The notes beneath the pieces were generated by a model. It worked only from the letters and a program-made list of their open reading frames with translations. It ran no database searches and was not told the origin of the DNA. A stretch of DNA of 18,053 nucleotides, from assembly GCA_030637065.1 (NCBI GenBank), contig DAOVVQ010000042.1:1-18053 (forward strand). The letters run 5' to 3'. Both the position numbers and the translations under genes were made by a program. The first letter of the stretch is position 1; each line of letters starts with the position of its first letter. Shown here in pieces: positions 6,617-15,322 of this stretch. This DNA is from Planctomycetota bacterium. Its GTDB lineage: Bacteria > Planctomycetota > Phycisphaerae > Sedimentisphaerales > Anaerohalosphaeraceae.

Positions 6617-6812
6617 CAGGGCGGTTTAGGCCATCGCCAGTCACGGCAGGCTGACAGGTGCGGCAATTCGAGCTGTCACCAGTTAAGGCGGAGTTGGCAT
6701 GCATGGTAGCGTGGCCGGAAAATCGTCTCTTGAATGGCCTGGAATCTTGTTTTATGCGCGAAATGGCGAATGTTTGGCCCGTATATGGCTTTTTTTTATT
6801 CGGGTTTTCTGC

Positions 6813-6841
6813 TATAATACAACCTTCGGAGGAGGAGGAGG
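6813..6841 (+). promoter_or_regulatory. Probable promoter of the lyase operon, with a (GGA)4GG leader tract
   Basis: A perfect TATAAT lies at 6813-6818. The region 17 bases upstream is T-rich (6790-6795) and a poor -35, so an activator or another sigma factor may help. Just after the expected start point is a purine tract of four GGA triplets plus GG (6828-6841). In the rest of 6617-6887 I see only a weak inverted repeat (about 6652-6678) without a T-run. The pseudogene that follows has no terminator after it, so this promoter may serve the three intact genes downstream. Confidence 0.5.
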
Positions 6842-6887
6842 TTTGCGCCGGTTTTGCGTGTGCTAAGACCAAGGGAAGGGATTTGGG

Positions 6888-7512
6888 ATGAGAGGCATGG
6901 GGTGTGCATTTATTTTGTTGGTGGCGGTGGTCTGCGTTCAGGTCCAGGGCAGCGATTATTATGTTGCGACGGGCGGTAGTGACGGCAGCGCCGGTACAAT
7001 CGGTTCGCCGTTTGCGACGATCCAACATGCAGCGGATGTTGCGGCGGGTGGTGATACGATTTACATTCGCGGCGGGACGTATCGTGAGGCGGTAACGATC
7101 AGCGATGCCAATGGGCTTGCCGGCAGTCCTGTCACCTTTACGAACTATAACGGCGAATATGTGCGCATTTCCGGTACGATGGCGATCACATCCGGGTGGT
7201 CTGTGCACAGCGGCAGTATTTACAAGACCACTATCGGTACTGATATCTGGCACATGTGGCTGAGGATTCGCTGACGTCAACGATCGGATATGCGATATTT
7301 GACGCTTCGGCCCAATTCGAATATGGTTATGTTGAGGCGGTAAGTAGTCCTGTTTGATTATGATCAAGCCAGTTGCGCCGGACCGTCTCCGCATGAGCAT
7401 TGCTGATCCTAATCTGCGTATTGATGACGGCGGCAACCCGGACCAGAATGTAAGCGGGTCGGTTGATGCGAATGATGTCAGGACGGTTGCGGGAAGCTGG
7501 CTTGGTAATTAA
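6888..7512 (+). pseudogene. Chimeric remnant: beta-helix protein N-terminus + chondroitin lyase C-terminus + half dockerin
   Basis: An open frame from ATG 6888, with GGAAGGG at 6874-6880 as ribosome-binding site, encodes a signal peptide and then the start of a secreted right-handed beta-helix protein (DYYVATGGSDGS, then GDTIYIRGGTYREAVTI and SGSIYKT). It ends prematurely at 7274. From 7247 another frame takes over: LAHVAEDSLTSTIGYAIFDAS matches the C-terminus of the PL8 gene at 17989-18053, with 60 of 65 bases identical. That frame stops at a TGA (about 7356), yet a third frame continues the lyase C-terminus (CLIMIKPVAPDRLRMS, then ADPNLRI) and runs into the second half of a dockerin (VSGSVDANDVRTVAGSW) ending at TAA 7510-7512. 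So there is one fusion, one frameshift and one internal loss of the first dockerin EF-hand. The middle of both parent genes is missing. A short secreted beta-helix peptide could still be made, but the gene as a whole is dead. Confidence 0.85.
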
Positions 7513-7547
7513 AGCAATAACGGAAATTATAGTTTGGGAGCGAACCT

Positions 7548-10500
7548 GTGTTGAGATTGGCGGCTAAAAAGATGAATAAGCGTGTTCTAATGGTGGCAGT
7601 GTTTGTGATGAGCCTGGCGGTTTCGCGGGGTATGGGCCAGACGATAGCTTCGGAGTCTCTGATCGAGGACTTCAGTGATGGTGCGTTCGCCTCGTTCGCC
7701 GTTAAATGTTACAATGCCGATACGCAAACCGAGACGATCCAGCAGTCCGATTCTACGGGTTACGGCTGGGGCGGGTGGTCCGGCGGCATTACCGACGATA
7801 TAAAGTATCATTTAACTACCACTTCGATGACGTTTATGTCCGGTGTGCGGGTGTCTGGCTCGTATTTCTATACGATCTTCTCGACAAACGCAGATGGCTC
7901 GGCAACCCATCATGTCACCGATCTCGAAAAGGTAATAATCGACATGAGAGCTCATGGCGGGGGGCAGGATGTCGGCCTTCTTATCAAGGATGCCGCGGGC
8001 GACTGGTACCTGTCGACGGCGGCGACCGGGGTCAGCATTACCACGAACACCGTTTACACGATCGATATTTCGACACTTGACTTCGAGCAGGTCGAGAATC
8101 CTGCGGCTGGCGATATGGACGAGATGGACTCCGACAGCGGGCCCGGCGCGATCACGACCGATCCATCCTCGACGAGTCCGGACCTGTCAAAGGTTCTCGG
8201 CGGGGGGGTTTATCTCCATTCGATCGTCAGTCCGCTCGTCAATACCACGCGGATCAGTTCGATCCAGTTCAACCATCAGCTTACGGCGTTTGGTCCCGGT
8301 CCGGCCGACAATACCGTTGGTATCGAGACCAGTCAGGCTCTTACGTGGAAGGCGGGTGACTTTGCCGCGGGCCATGATGTGTATTTAGGTACGAGTTTTG
8401 CCGATGTTAACGATGCGACGAATCTTTTGCCGGTTGGCGATGTTTACCGGGGCGAGCAGGCTTTGGCAAGGTTCGAGCCAGCCAATCTTGAGTACGGTCG
8501 TCAGTATTTCTGGCGTGTTGACGAGGTAAACGACGGCGGGAGCGAATATCCCGGGATTTACAGGGGTCCGATCTGGAGCTTTACGACGATCATGCCGATG
8601 GGCGCAGATGTCTCGAAGTATCGCGGCAACAATCAGCGGACAGGATATGCGGTCTCGGAGATCCCTGCGGCGCCGGTTCTGCTGTGGACCTGGCACCAGC
8701 GGCATGCGCCGAGGCACGCATGGAAGGAGCCGGGCCATGAGGTCCAGCACATCGATTTTGACTATGCCGACCAGGCGGCCATCGGAAACGGGATGGTCTT
8801 TTTCGGCTCATCGGGCGATCACAAGGTTTATGCACTCAATGCCGAAACCGGTCAGGTTCAGTGGGAGTTTTTCACGGAAGGGCCGGTCCGTTTTGCTCCG
8901 GTGGTCGATGGAGATCGCCTCTTTGCCGTCTCTGACGATGGTTTTCTCTACTGTCTGGAAGCTGCCAGCGGTACTGTCATCTGGAAGTTCCAGGGCGGTC
9001 CGAGAGACGAAAAGCTCATCGGCAACGATAATATGATCTCGCGTTGGCCGGGTCGAAGCGGCGTTATGGTCGCCGGTGACAAGCTGTATTTTGCCGCTGG
9101 GATGTGGGCTCGCGACGGGGCGTATATCTACTGTATGAACGCCGATGACGGTTCGGTCGTCTGGAAGAACGATACTGCTAATTTTCATGACATGCTCATG
9201 CCCCACTCCGGCGGCTTCGGCGGGATCGATCCGCAGGGATATCTCGTTTTGCACAGGGGGATGCTGTATGTCGCGACCGGGCGAGGCGCACCAGCCGCTT
9301 TCGATGCGCAGAGCGGCGAGCTTGTATTCTACGAAAACGGCAAGGGCTATAAACCTCATTATCCCGGCGGCTCGTGGGTTATGGCCGTCGGCGACTACGT
9401 GTTTGTCAACCGGCGTATTAATAATACCTACCGGGAGGTCGGCGATCCTTTCGACGCGGAGATGGATCCGATGCCGGGCGCCCATTGCGGGCTGATGGGT
9501 CTCGACTATCTCACCGGCGATAACAAGATCGCGCTGACGTGCAGAGAACGGGCGGTTATGTCCAATGGCGGCAGTCAGATGATCATGGCCGGCGCCAGAC
9601 TTGTCGATGCCAGCGAAGATCCGAAGGAGTATATCGGCTCGATCATCATGGTCGACATGGCCGACATCCTCTCAGCCGCTCCCAAGTACGAACCCAAGAG
9701 CGTAGTCGACCCCAACATCCCCGATCCACCCAGTTGGGTCGGGTTTTTGGGCAACTGGAGGAACAAGATGGACCTGCGGGCCCCTTCGTGGTTTACGCCG
9801 AACACCTTCAAGCACTGGGAGACGGATACCGGCAGGGTTTATAACATGATAGAGGCCGGCAATACCATTATCGCCGGCGGCAGGGGCAAGATCACCGCCT
9901 TAAATCACGACGATGGGGCGATCCTGTGGACGAAACCGATCACCGGTAATGCGCGGGGGCTGTGCGTTGCCGATGACAAGCTTATCGTAAGTTCCACCGA
10001 TGGCTACATCTATTGTTATGGCACAGGCGGTGCGGACAACCCCGCCGTCATCGAGCCGCAGGTAACGCTGCCGATGGTAACAACCCAAGTTCAGGATATG
10101 GTTACGGATATTGTTCAGGATACCGGTGTTGTTGACGGTTATGCCCTGGTCCTCGGGGCCGGTGATGGGACGCTTATTTACGAACTAACGCGGCAAACTA
10201 ACCTTGTCGTATATTGTCTGGAAGCCGATCCGAACAGGGCCTCGCAGAGCCGCCAACTGCTTGATGGTGCCGGAGTCCACGGCTGGCGTGCTGGGGTCCA
10301 TCTCGGTGATCTTGACGCGTTTCCATACGCGCCGTATTTTGCCAATCTGATCGTCTGGGATTCTACTCTTGGAAGCGGCGTCGGGCAGTTTTCCGCTGAG
10401 GAGATGTATCGCGTTCTTCGTCCTTATGGCGGAATTGCCCGCCAGGGGTCCGCTGCCACTGCCGGCGAGCAGAGTGCGGCGGAGGTGTGGCTGACGGCTG

Positions 10501-12605
10501 GCGGCGTTTTGCCGGGTGAGATTTCGACGGCGGGCCAGACTATCAAGATCACTCGCGGCGATCTGCCGGGTGCAGGTCAGTGGACGCATCCGCACGCCAA
10601 CATCGGCAAGACAAGCTCTTCGGATGATACTATCGCTAAGGCTCCGCTTGGCCTGCTCTGGATCGGTGGGCCGGGGTCGGGACGGATGATGGAGCGCCAT
10701 CGTAGAAATCCGGCCCCGCTGTTTTCCAACGGCGTTCTGGCCGTCTGCGGCGAGCATGATGTCTTTGCCGTCGATGCCTATACCGGCCGCGAGTTGTGGA
10801 ACCGGCGGCTGCCGAGCGTGGGTTATTATCCGTTCCCCACGGATTTCGACGCCATAGGCTCGACGGAGGGCGGGCGTATCGTCGCCGACAGGAACCACGT
10901 CTACTGTGTGCAGGGCCCGACATGTCTGCAACTGGACCTGATGACCGGTGAGACCGTGCGTCAGTTCGCGGCCCCCTCAGGCGCCGGCGACTGGCAGTAT
11001 ATGGGCGTCAGCAACGAGCAATACCTCATTGGGATAGACCCCAATTGCATTTTTGTTTACGATACCACGAGCGGCGATCTGCTGTGGCGAAAGACGCCCG
11101 TAGAGACCGTTTCGTCCCTGAGTATCGTCGCCGATACCAGCCGCATTTACTATCTCGACCAGCCCAGCGTCGCCGCCGCAGCCAGCGCTCAGCGCAGGGG
11201 CGAGTTCGAGATGATGGCCGCAGAGTCGACAAGTGAATTGAAAGTGTGCGACATTGCAACCGGAACGGAGCTTTGGACCGCCGGCAATATGCCGCTGGAT
11301 ACGAGGAATATGATCCTTCAGGGCGATTACCTTCTCATCGCCCCGGATCAGATGCAGGCTGGGACCGAGCCGGACGGCCTTTCCGTGTATTCGTCTGTCG
11401 ACGGGGCGCTGGTGTGGTCGGGCCAGGATATGGTAACAACCGCTGCGTGGCGCGGGGCGCCTTATATCTCGCAGACCGTGGTTGTCGACGATACGATCTA
11501 TGCCAATCGAACCTTCGACCTCGAGACGGGTCAGGAAAAATTCGTCGCCGATCCGGTCACCGGCGAAGATAAACCGCACATGTTCTACGGCAAGAACTTC
11601 TGCGGGGCGGTTTCAGCGAGTGACAATCTGATGTTCTATCGCTCGGCGAGTATCGGTTACGTCGAGACCGACAACGTTCTCAACAGCCATTGGATTCCAA
11701 GCACCCGGCCTAACTGCTGGATCAGCGTTATCCCCGCCGGCGGAATTGTTCTTTCACCCGATTCATACGGTGTTTGCGTCTGCTCGTACAGCTACAAGAC
11801 CTCGTTTGCGCTCTATCCGGTCGAGAGAAACGAACACTTCTCCCATTGCCTTACAGGGTCAAAGAAGCTTCCATCGCCGGACCCCATCCCCGGCGAACGA
11901 GTCAAACATCTAAGGGCCAACTTAGGCGCCGTCGGCGACCGTCGTTCGTCGGATGGCAGGATGTGGATGGCGTTTCCGAGCCCGACATCGCCGGTAAACT
12001 CTTATGTTTACTACCAACTGCCAATGTCAATGACCGGTGCGACAAAACAGTATCGCTATAATTCCGATTCGCTGCCGATCGGCGCAACCGGCAAACCCTG
12101 GCTTTACACCTCCGGAGGCGAGGGTGCTCTAAATCTGACAGTGCCTCTTTCCGATGGCGAGCCGCATACTTACCAGGTTTCGCTGCATTTCGCCGAGACC
12201 GGTGGCCTGGCGTCAGGTCAGCGTGTTTTCGACGTGAAAATCCAGGGGACGAAGGTCTTAGATGACTTCGACATAGCAGACCAGGCCGGTGGAGGCAATA
12301 TCGCCCTGGTTAAGGCCTTTGACCTGATCGAGGCAGCCGGAGAGATGACTATCGAACTGGTTGCCCAGAGCGGGGCGGCACCGTCGCTGTCGGCTGTGGA
12401 GATCATCGAACTGGGCCCCGCGAATTCCCCTGACATAAATGACGACAGCAAGATAGACTATGCGGACTTTGCGGCTATTTCGGCGAACTTTCGGCAGGGT
12501 TGTGTCGCCCCGGGATGGTGCGCAGGTGCGGATCTGGATGCAGGCGGGTCGGTTGACCCCAATGATATAAGGACCCTTGCCGAGATATGGGTTGATTTGC
12601 CTTAA
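7548..12605 (+). CDS. Secreted PQQ-type beta-propeller with methyltransferase-like insert, malectin domain and dockerin
   Basis: The 1685-residue exported protein has, in order: a signal peptide (about 1-31), a jelly-roll-like segment (about 35-245), an Fn3-like domain (about 250-347, TWKAGDFAAGHDVYLGTSF), and PQQ/BamB-type propeller repeats (from about 380: VYALNAETGQVQWEF, CLEAASGTVIWKF, VFAVDAYTGRELWNRRL). A Rossmann insert at about 861-985 has the SAM-binding-like loop LVLGAGDGT (868-875) and acidic E892. A malectin-like domain (about 1516-1622, VSLHFAETGG) and a dockerin-like module (1629-1685) follow. The GTG start at 7548 has GGGAG 7 bases upstream; ATG 7572 is the alternative. It follows the pseudogene by 35 bases and is probably first in a three-gene operon. 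Propeller repeats suggest binding or a redox/lyase role on polysaccharide, and the malectin domain suggests sugar binding. PQQ use is not demonstrated and the catalytic role is unknown. Proteins of this layout occur in Planctomycetota. Confidence 0.82.
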   Translation: MLRLAAKKMNKRVLMVAVFVMSLAVSRGMGQTIASESLIEDFSDGAFASFAVKCYNADTQTETIQQSDSTGYGWGGWSGGITDDIKYHLTTTSMTFMSGVRVSGSYFYTIFSTNADGSATHHVTDLEKVIIDMRAHGGGQDVGLLIKDAAGDWYLSTAATGVSITTNTVYTIDISTLDFEQVENPAAGDMDEMDSDSGPGAITTDPSSTSPDLSKVLGGGVYLHSIVSPLVNTTRISSIQFNHQLTAFGPGPADNTVGIETSQALTWKAGDFAAGHDVYLGTSFADVNDATNLLPVGDVYRGEQALARFEPANLEYGRQYFWRVDEVNDGGSEYPGIYRGPIWSFTTIMPMGADVSKYRGNNQRTGYAVSEIPAAPVLLWTWHQRHAPRHAWKEPGHEVQHIDFDYADQAAIGNGMVFFGSSGDHKVYALNAETGQVQWEFFTEGPVRFAPVVDGDRLFAVSDDGFLYCLEAASGTVIWKFQGGPRDEKLIGNDNMISRWPGRSGVMVAGDKLYFAAGMWARDGAYIYCMNADDGSVVWKNDTANFHDMLMPHSGGFGGIDPQGYLVLHRGMLYVATGRGAPAAFDAQSGELVFYENGKGYKPHYPGGSWVMAVGDYVFVNRRINNTYREVGDPFDAEMDPMPGAHCGLMGLDYLTGDNKIALTCRERAVMSNGGSQMIMAGARLVDASEDPKEYIGSIIMVDMADILSAAPKYEPKSVVDPNIPDPPSWVGFLGNWRNKMDLRAPSWFTPNTFKHWETDTGRVYNMIEAGNTIIAGGRGKITALNHDDGAILWTKPITGNARGLCVADDKLIVSSTDGYIYCYGTGGADNPAVIEPQVTLPMVTTQVQDMVTDIVQDTGVVDGYALVLGAGDGTLIYELTRQTNLVVYCLEADPNRASQSRQLLDGAGVHGWRAGVHLGDLDAFPYAPYFANLIVWDSTLGSGVGQFSAEEMYRVLRPYGGIARQGSAATAGEQSAAEVWLTAGGVLPGEISTAGQTIKITRGDLPGAGQWTHPHANIGKTSSSDDTIAKAPLGLLWIGGPGSGRMMERHRRNPAPLFSNGVLAVCGEHDVFAVDAYTGRELWNRRLPSVGYYPFPTDFDAIGSTEGGRIVADRNHVYCVQGPTCLQLDLMTGETVRQFAAPSGAGDWQYMGVSNEQYLIGIDPNCIFVYDTTSGDLLWRKTPVETVSSLSIVADTSRIYYLDQPSVAAAASAQRRGEFEMMAAESTSELKVCDIATGTELWTAGNMPLDTRNMILQGDYLLIAPDQMQAGTEPDGLSVYSSVDGALVWSGQDMVTTAAWRGAPYISQTVVVDDTIYANRTFDLETGQEKFVADPVTGEDKPHMFYGKNFCGAVSASDNLMFYRSASIGYVETDNVLNSHWIPSTRPNCWISVIPAGGIVLSPDSYGVCVCSYSYKTSFALYPVERNEHFSHCLTGSKKLPSPDPIPGERVKHLRANLGAVGDRRSSDGRMWMAFPSPTSPVNSYVYYQLPMSMTGATKQYRYNSDSLPIGATGKPWLYTSGGEGALNLTVPLSDGEPHTYQVSLHFAETGGLASGQRVFDVKIQGTKVLDDFDIADQAGGGNIALVKAFDLIEAAGEMTIELVAQSGAAPSLSAVEIIELGPANSPDINDDSKIDYADFAAISANFRQGCVAPGWCAGADLDAGGSVDPNDIRTLAEIWVDLP
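12432..12602 (+). repeat. Dockerin-like module, copy 1
   Basis: The encoded 57 residues carry two EF-hand loops, DINDDSKIDYADF and ADLDAGGSVDPND, separated by GCVAPGWCAG with a C-x5-W-C pair. The DNA is strongly similar to 15143-15319, with exact runs of 16 to 23 bases. A half copy remains at about 7447-7512. Confidence 0.8.
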
Positions 12606-12619
12606 TGAAGGACAGTAGG

Positions 12620-15322
12620 ATGAAGCAATATCCTGGTTTAATAACAGTTGTGCTGCTGGTGACATCTGTTGCTTTTGGTGGGCAGTGGACCCGCAACAGC
12701 TTTCCCGGGCCGGGGCATAAGGCCGATCCGAGCTATCCGCCCCGACAGGGCACCGACCGTGTACAATGGATGCCGGGATTCCACGTATCTCCATTGGACG
12801 GGGATTTTAAGTTCGTCTTCGCTAACATGGGCAGCGGGCACTACTCGCATCCAGATTCCAACGGACGAGAGTTTAAGCCGATACCCAGCAAAAGCTTCAC
12901 TGGAACCGCTGCTATGGGCTTCAGCACGCACGATGCAAATACGGCCTATCTGATATGGACTGAGCCATATGGGGAGGACCATGTCCCTGATGACCAGATC
13001 AATGGTATCTGGAAGACCACCGACGGCGGCGACTCCTACACGCATATCAAGTCGGTTCCCAATGGCCATTACATGCCGGCGACCAGACCGTGGGGCCATT
13101 GCAGGATTTTGGAAGACCCGCACAGCTCCAGAAGCGACCATATCTATTACGGCTCCTATACCGAAGGCCTGGTGCGTTCGACTGACGGCGGCTCCAGCTG
13201 GTCCGTGATCGAATTTACCGGTAAATTCATCAAGACGCTAAGCGCTGTAGTTGACGGCAGCAATACGATCCTGTATGCAATCGTCGGCGATACGATGCCT
13301 GCCCACGTGGACGGGACCGTACCGACACCCATCGACCGTGATACGAGAAGGCTCCCGGTTGAGGCCGAGGATGGAGAGTTGTGGCAGTTTGTTATCTCCG
13401 CCAGCGGCTCATACACCAGGACCAGGATCACTGCTTATACCGATTTCATAGATGTGCAGGTAAATCCAGGCGATCTGACTGAAGTTTGGATACTGCGCAG
13501 CTTATCAGGTACCTCAGGTGACTCTAAGGGCAGCGCTTCGTATGTATATCGGTACGTGATGAGCGGTTCAACAGTCGATAGTGAAAACATGGAACTTCAG
13601 AGATCTGACATTAACAACCATAGCTTTGGATATGTCTTCATCAATCCGGCCAACGAAGACCATATAGTGCTCCAAAACGATGCGAAGTTGGAGTATGCAT
13701 TGGTTTATTCCACCGACGGCGGCGTCACCTGGAGCGGCAAGCCACGGGGAACCACTGGAAACAGGGTTCATTTGCCAACTTTCAATCCTATAGACTATCA
13801 TTTCTACAACTCCAGTAATCCTGAGCAGAGTTGGATGCAGAATAAGTTCCACAGTGTAAAAGGTCCTCGTGTGGGCTTCGAGCCGGGCGATGTGGACGAT
13901 GTCTACTGGTACACCTCCAATCATAACACCACCCTGCTGCACAGTACCGACGGCGGCGCCACATTCATGCCTTATGGGTATGGAACAGGCACCAAGGAGG
14001 TTCGCCAGGTGTCGGTCTGCAATAACGACAATGACATGGCCGCAGGTCTGGGTGAGTATGGTTTCATAACATCACATGATGGCGGTCTTTCATGGAGAGG
14101 CGCCACCTACGAAAATGACACCACCCTCGACGCCCTGAGCACCTCTGCTGTTGATTACGGAGTAAAGGCCTCAAAGACGCATGTCGGACTGGGGGTTGCC
14201 CTCAATCCGTCGGACCCGAATGAGGTGGTAGGCATTTATAGCGGAGCTTCCTTCATCGTGCGGTCCATCGACGGGGGGCTCTCCTGGATCGATACCGGAA
14301 GCAAACTTGATAATTGGTCAGGCACATGTTATTGGAACTCTTCGGATCCGAACTATGTCTATGCCGGTAATTTTAGAAGCTCCGACGGCGGTATAAACTG
14401 GAGCACGCTTACGTACTATGTAAAGGCAATGTCAGCCGGCAATAACAGCCATTTGCTTGGATCGGATAAGAGTATAAGTCTCACCGCATCCTACACACTC
14501 TACTTTTCAAAAGACAAGGGAGATATTTGGATTGCGCTCCCTGCCATACCAAAGGAGACCAAGCAGCTCCGTGGTGGCGGTAGTCAACAGCTCAATATCC
14601 GGAACGGGGCGAGTTATGCTGTATCCATTGACCCGCGGGCCGATTGCAATTCGAGCACTGCCGGAAATCAGATCCGGGTGCTGATTGCCGGACGCAGCGG
14701 CATTTACGAGTATGTTGCCGAGAGTGAAACGGACGGTGTTAGCGGAGGCACCTGGACAGTTCGGGACACCGGGCTGGTAAACAGTGCTCATTACAACAAG
14801 GTTGACCCGGTTCCATGGATGGGATCTGTCTTCTTCGATCCGCGTGAGGGATGTGAAAATGTGGTTTATGCCAGTAAAAGCAGCAATGTCAAGAATGTCT
14901 TGGGGGACTGGGGTGAGATGGACAATTTGAACCACGACTACCCGGAGGGAAACACCAAAGCAGCCATCTACAAGTCTACTGACGGCGGCATAACCTGGAC
15001 CGATATCCACAGCGGCACAAGTCTGCCCCAGTGGTTCCAGATCAGGCACGTTACGGTAAGTTCAACCGGGAGATTGTGTGCAAACGCCTGGGATGCTGGA
15101 TTGTATATGTATTCCGCGGACATAACCCCGGCTGAGAATGCAGATATCAACGACGATGGCGATATTGATTATGCGGACTTTGCGGTTATTTCGGCGCACT
15201 TTATGGACGGATGTGCCGGGCCGCTGTGGTGCGCAGGTGCGGATTTGAACATAAGCGGGTCGGTTGACCCCAATGATGTTAAGATAGTCGTTGAGAGATG
15301 GCTAACGGAGGTAAATCCTTAA
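12620..15322 (+). CDS. Secreted Asp-box (BNR) propeller protein with C-terminal dockerin
   Basis: The protein of about 900 residues begins with a signal peptide (MKQYPGLITVVLLVTSVAFG). It then carries at least eight Asp-box motifs of the form S/T-x-D-G-G-x-x-W/F/Y, at DNA positions near 13012, 13168, 13709, 13942, 14070, 14263, 14379 and 14975. These mark blade turns of sialidase, GH74 or sortilin-type propellers. A dockerin-like module ends the protein (15143-15319). I cannot identify catalytic residues, so sialidase, GH74-like endoglucanase or a non-catalytic binding propeller all remain possible. ATG 12620 is preferred because AAGGA (12609-12613) lies 6 bases upstream; ATG 12605, overlapping the previous stop as TAATG, would add five residues. 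The stop overlaps the next start (TAATG at 15320-15324), so it is cotranslated with the PL8 gene. Its job is probably on the same polymer. Confidence 0.8.
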   Translation: MKQYPGLITVVLLVTSVAFGGQWTRNSFPGPGHKADPSYPPRQGTDRVQWMPGFHVSPLDGDFKFVFANMGSGHYSHPDSNGREFKPIPSKSFTGTAAMGFSTHDANTAYLIWTEPYGEDHVPDDQINGIWKTTDGGDSYTHIKSVPNGHYMPATRPWGHCRILEDPHSSRSDHIYYGSYTEGLVRSTDGGSSWSVIEFTGKFIKTLSAVVDGSNTILYAIVGDTMPAHVDGTVPTPIDRDTRRLPVEAEDGELWQFVISASGSYTRTRITAYTDFIDVQVNPGDLTEVWILRSLSGTSGDSKGSASYVYRYVMSGSTVDSENMELQRSDINNHSFGYVFINPANEDHIVLQNDAKLEYALVYSTDGGVTWSGKPRGTTGNRVHLPTFNPIDYHFYNSSNPEQSWMQNKFHSVKGPRVGFEPGDVDDVYWYTSNHNTTLLHSTDGGATFMPYGYGTGTKEVRQVSVCNNDNDMAAGLGEYGFITSHDGGLSWRGATYENDTTLDALSTSAVDYGVKASKTHVGLGVALNPSDPNEVVGIYSGASFIVRSIDGGLSWIDTGSKLDNWSGTCYWNSSDPNYVYAGNFRSSDGGINWSTLTYYVKAMSAGNNSHLLGSDKSISLTASYTLYFSKDKGDIWIALPAIPKETKQLRGGGSQQLNIRNGASYAVSIDPRADCNSSTAGNQIRVLIAGRSGIYEYVAESETDGVSGGTWTVRDTGLVNSAHYNKVDPVPWMGSVFFDPREGCENVVYASKSSNVKNVLGDWGEMDNLNHDYPEGNTKAAIYKSTDGGITWTDIHSGTSLPQWFQIRHVTVSSTGRLCANAWDAGLYMYSADITPAENADINDDGDIDYADFAVISAHFMDGCAGPLWCAGADLNISGSVDPNDVKIVVERWLTEVNP
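15143..15319 (+). repeat. Dockerin-like module, copy 2
   Basis: The encoded 59 residues carry EF-hand loops DINDDGDIDYADF and ADLNISGSVDPND around GCAGPLWCAG. Both calcium loops keep their acidic residues. It is nearly the same as the module at 12432-12602 at both DNA and protein level. Confidence 0.8.

Noticed and set aside
6651..6679. Inverted repeat (TGACAG/CTGTCA) after the sulfatase, considered as a terminator.
   Set aside because: The stem is only 6 bp with a loop of 15 and no T-run follows.
7548..12605. Calling the protein a PQQ-dependent alcohol dehydrogenase.
   Set aside because: The propeller repeats are of the PQQ/BamB style, but I cannot see the cofactor-binding and cytochrome features of such dehydrogenases, and repeats of this kind often bind no PQQ.
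12620..15322. Calling the protein a sialidase.
   Set aside because: Asp-boxes alone are structural and occur in several families. No arginine triad or RIP motif could be recognised.
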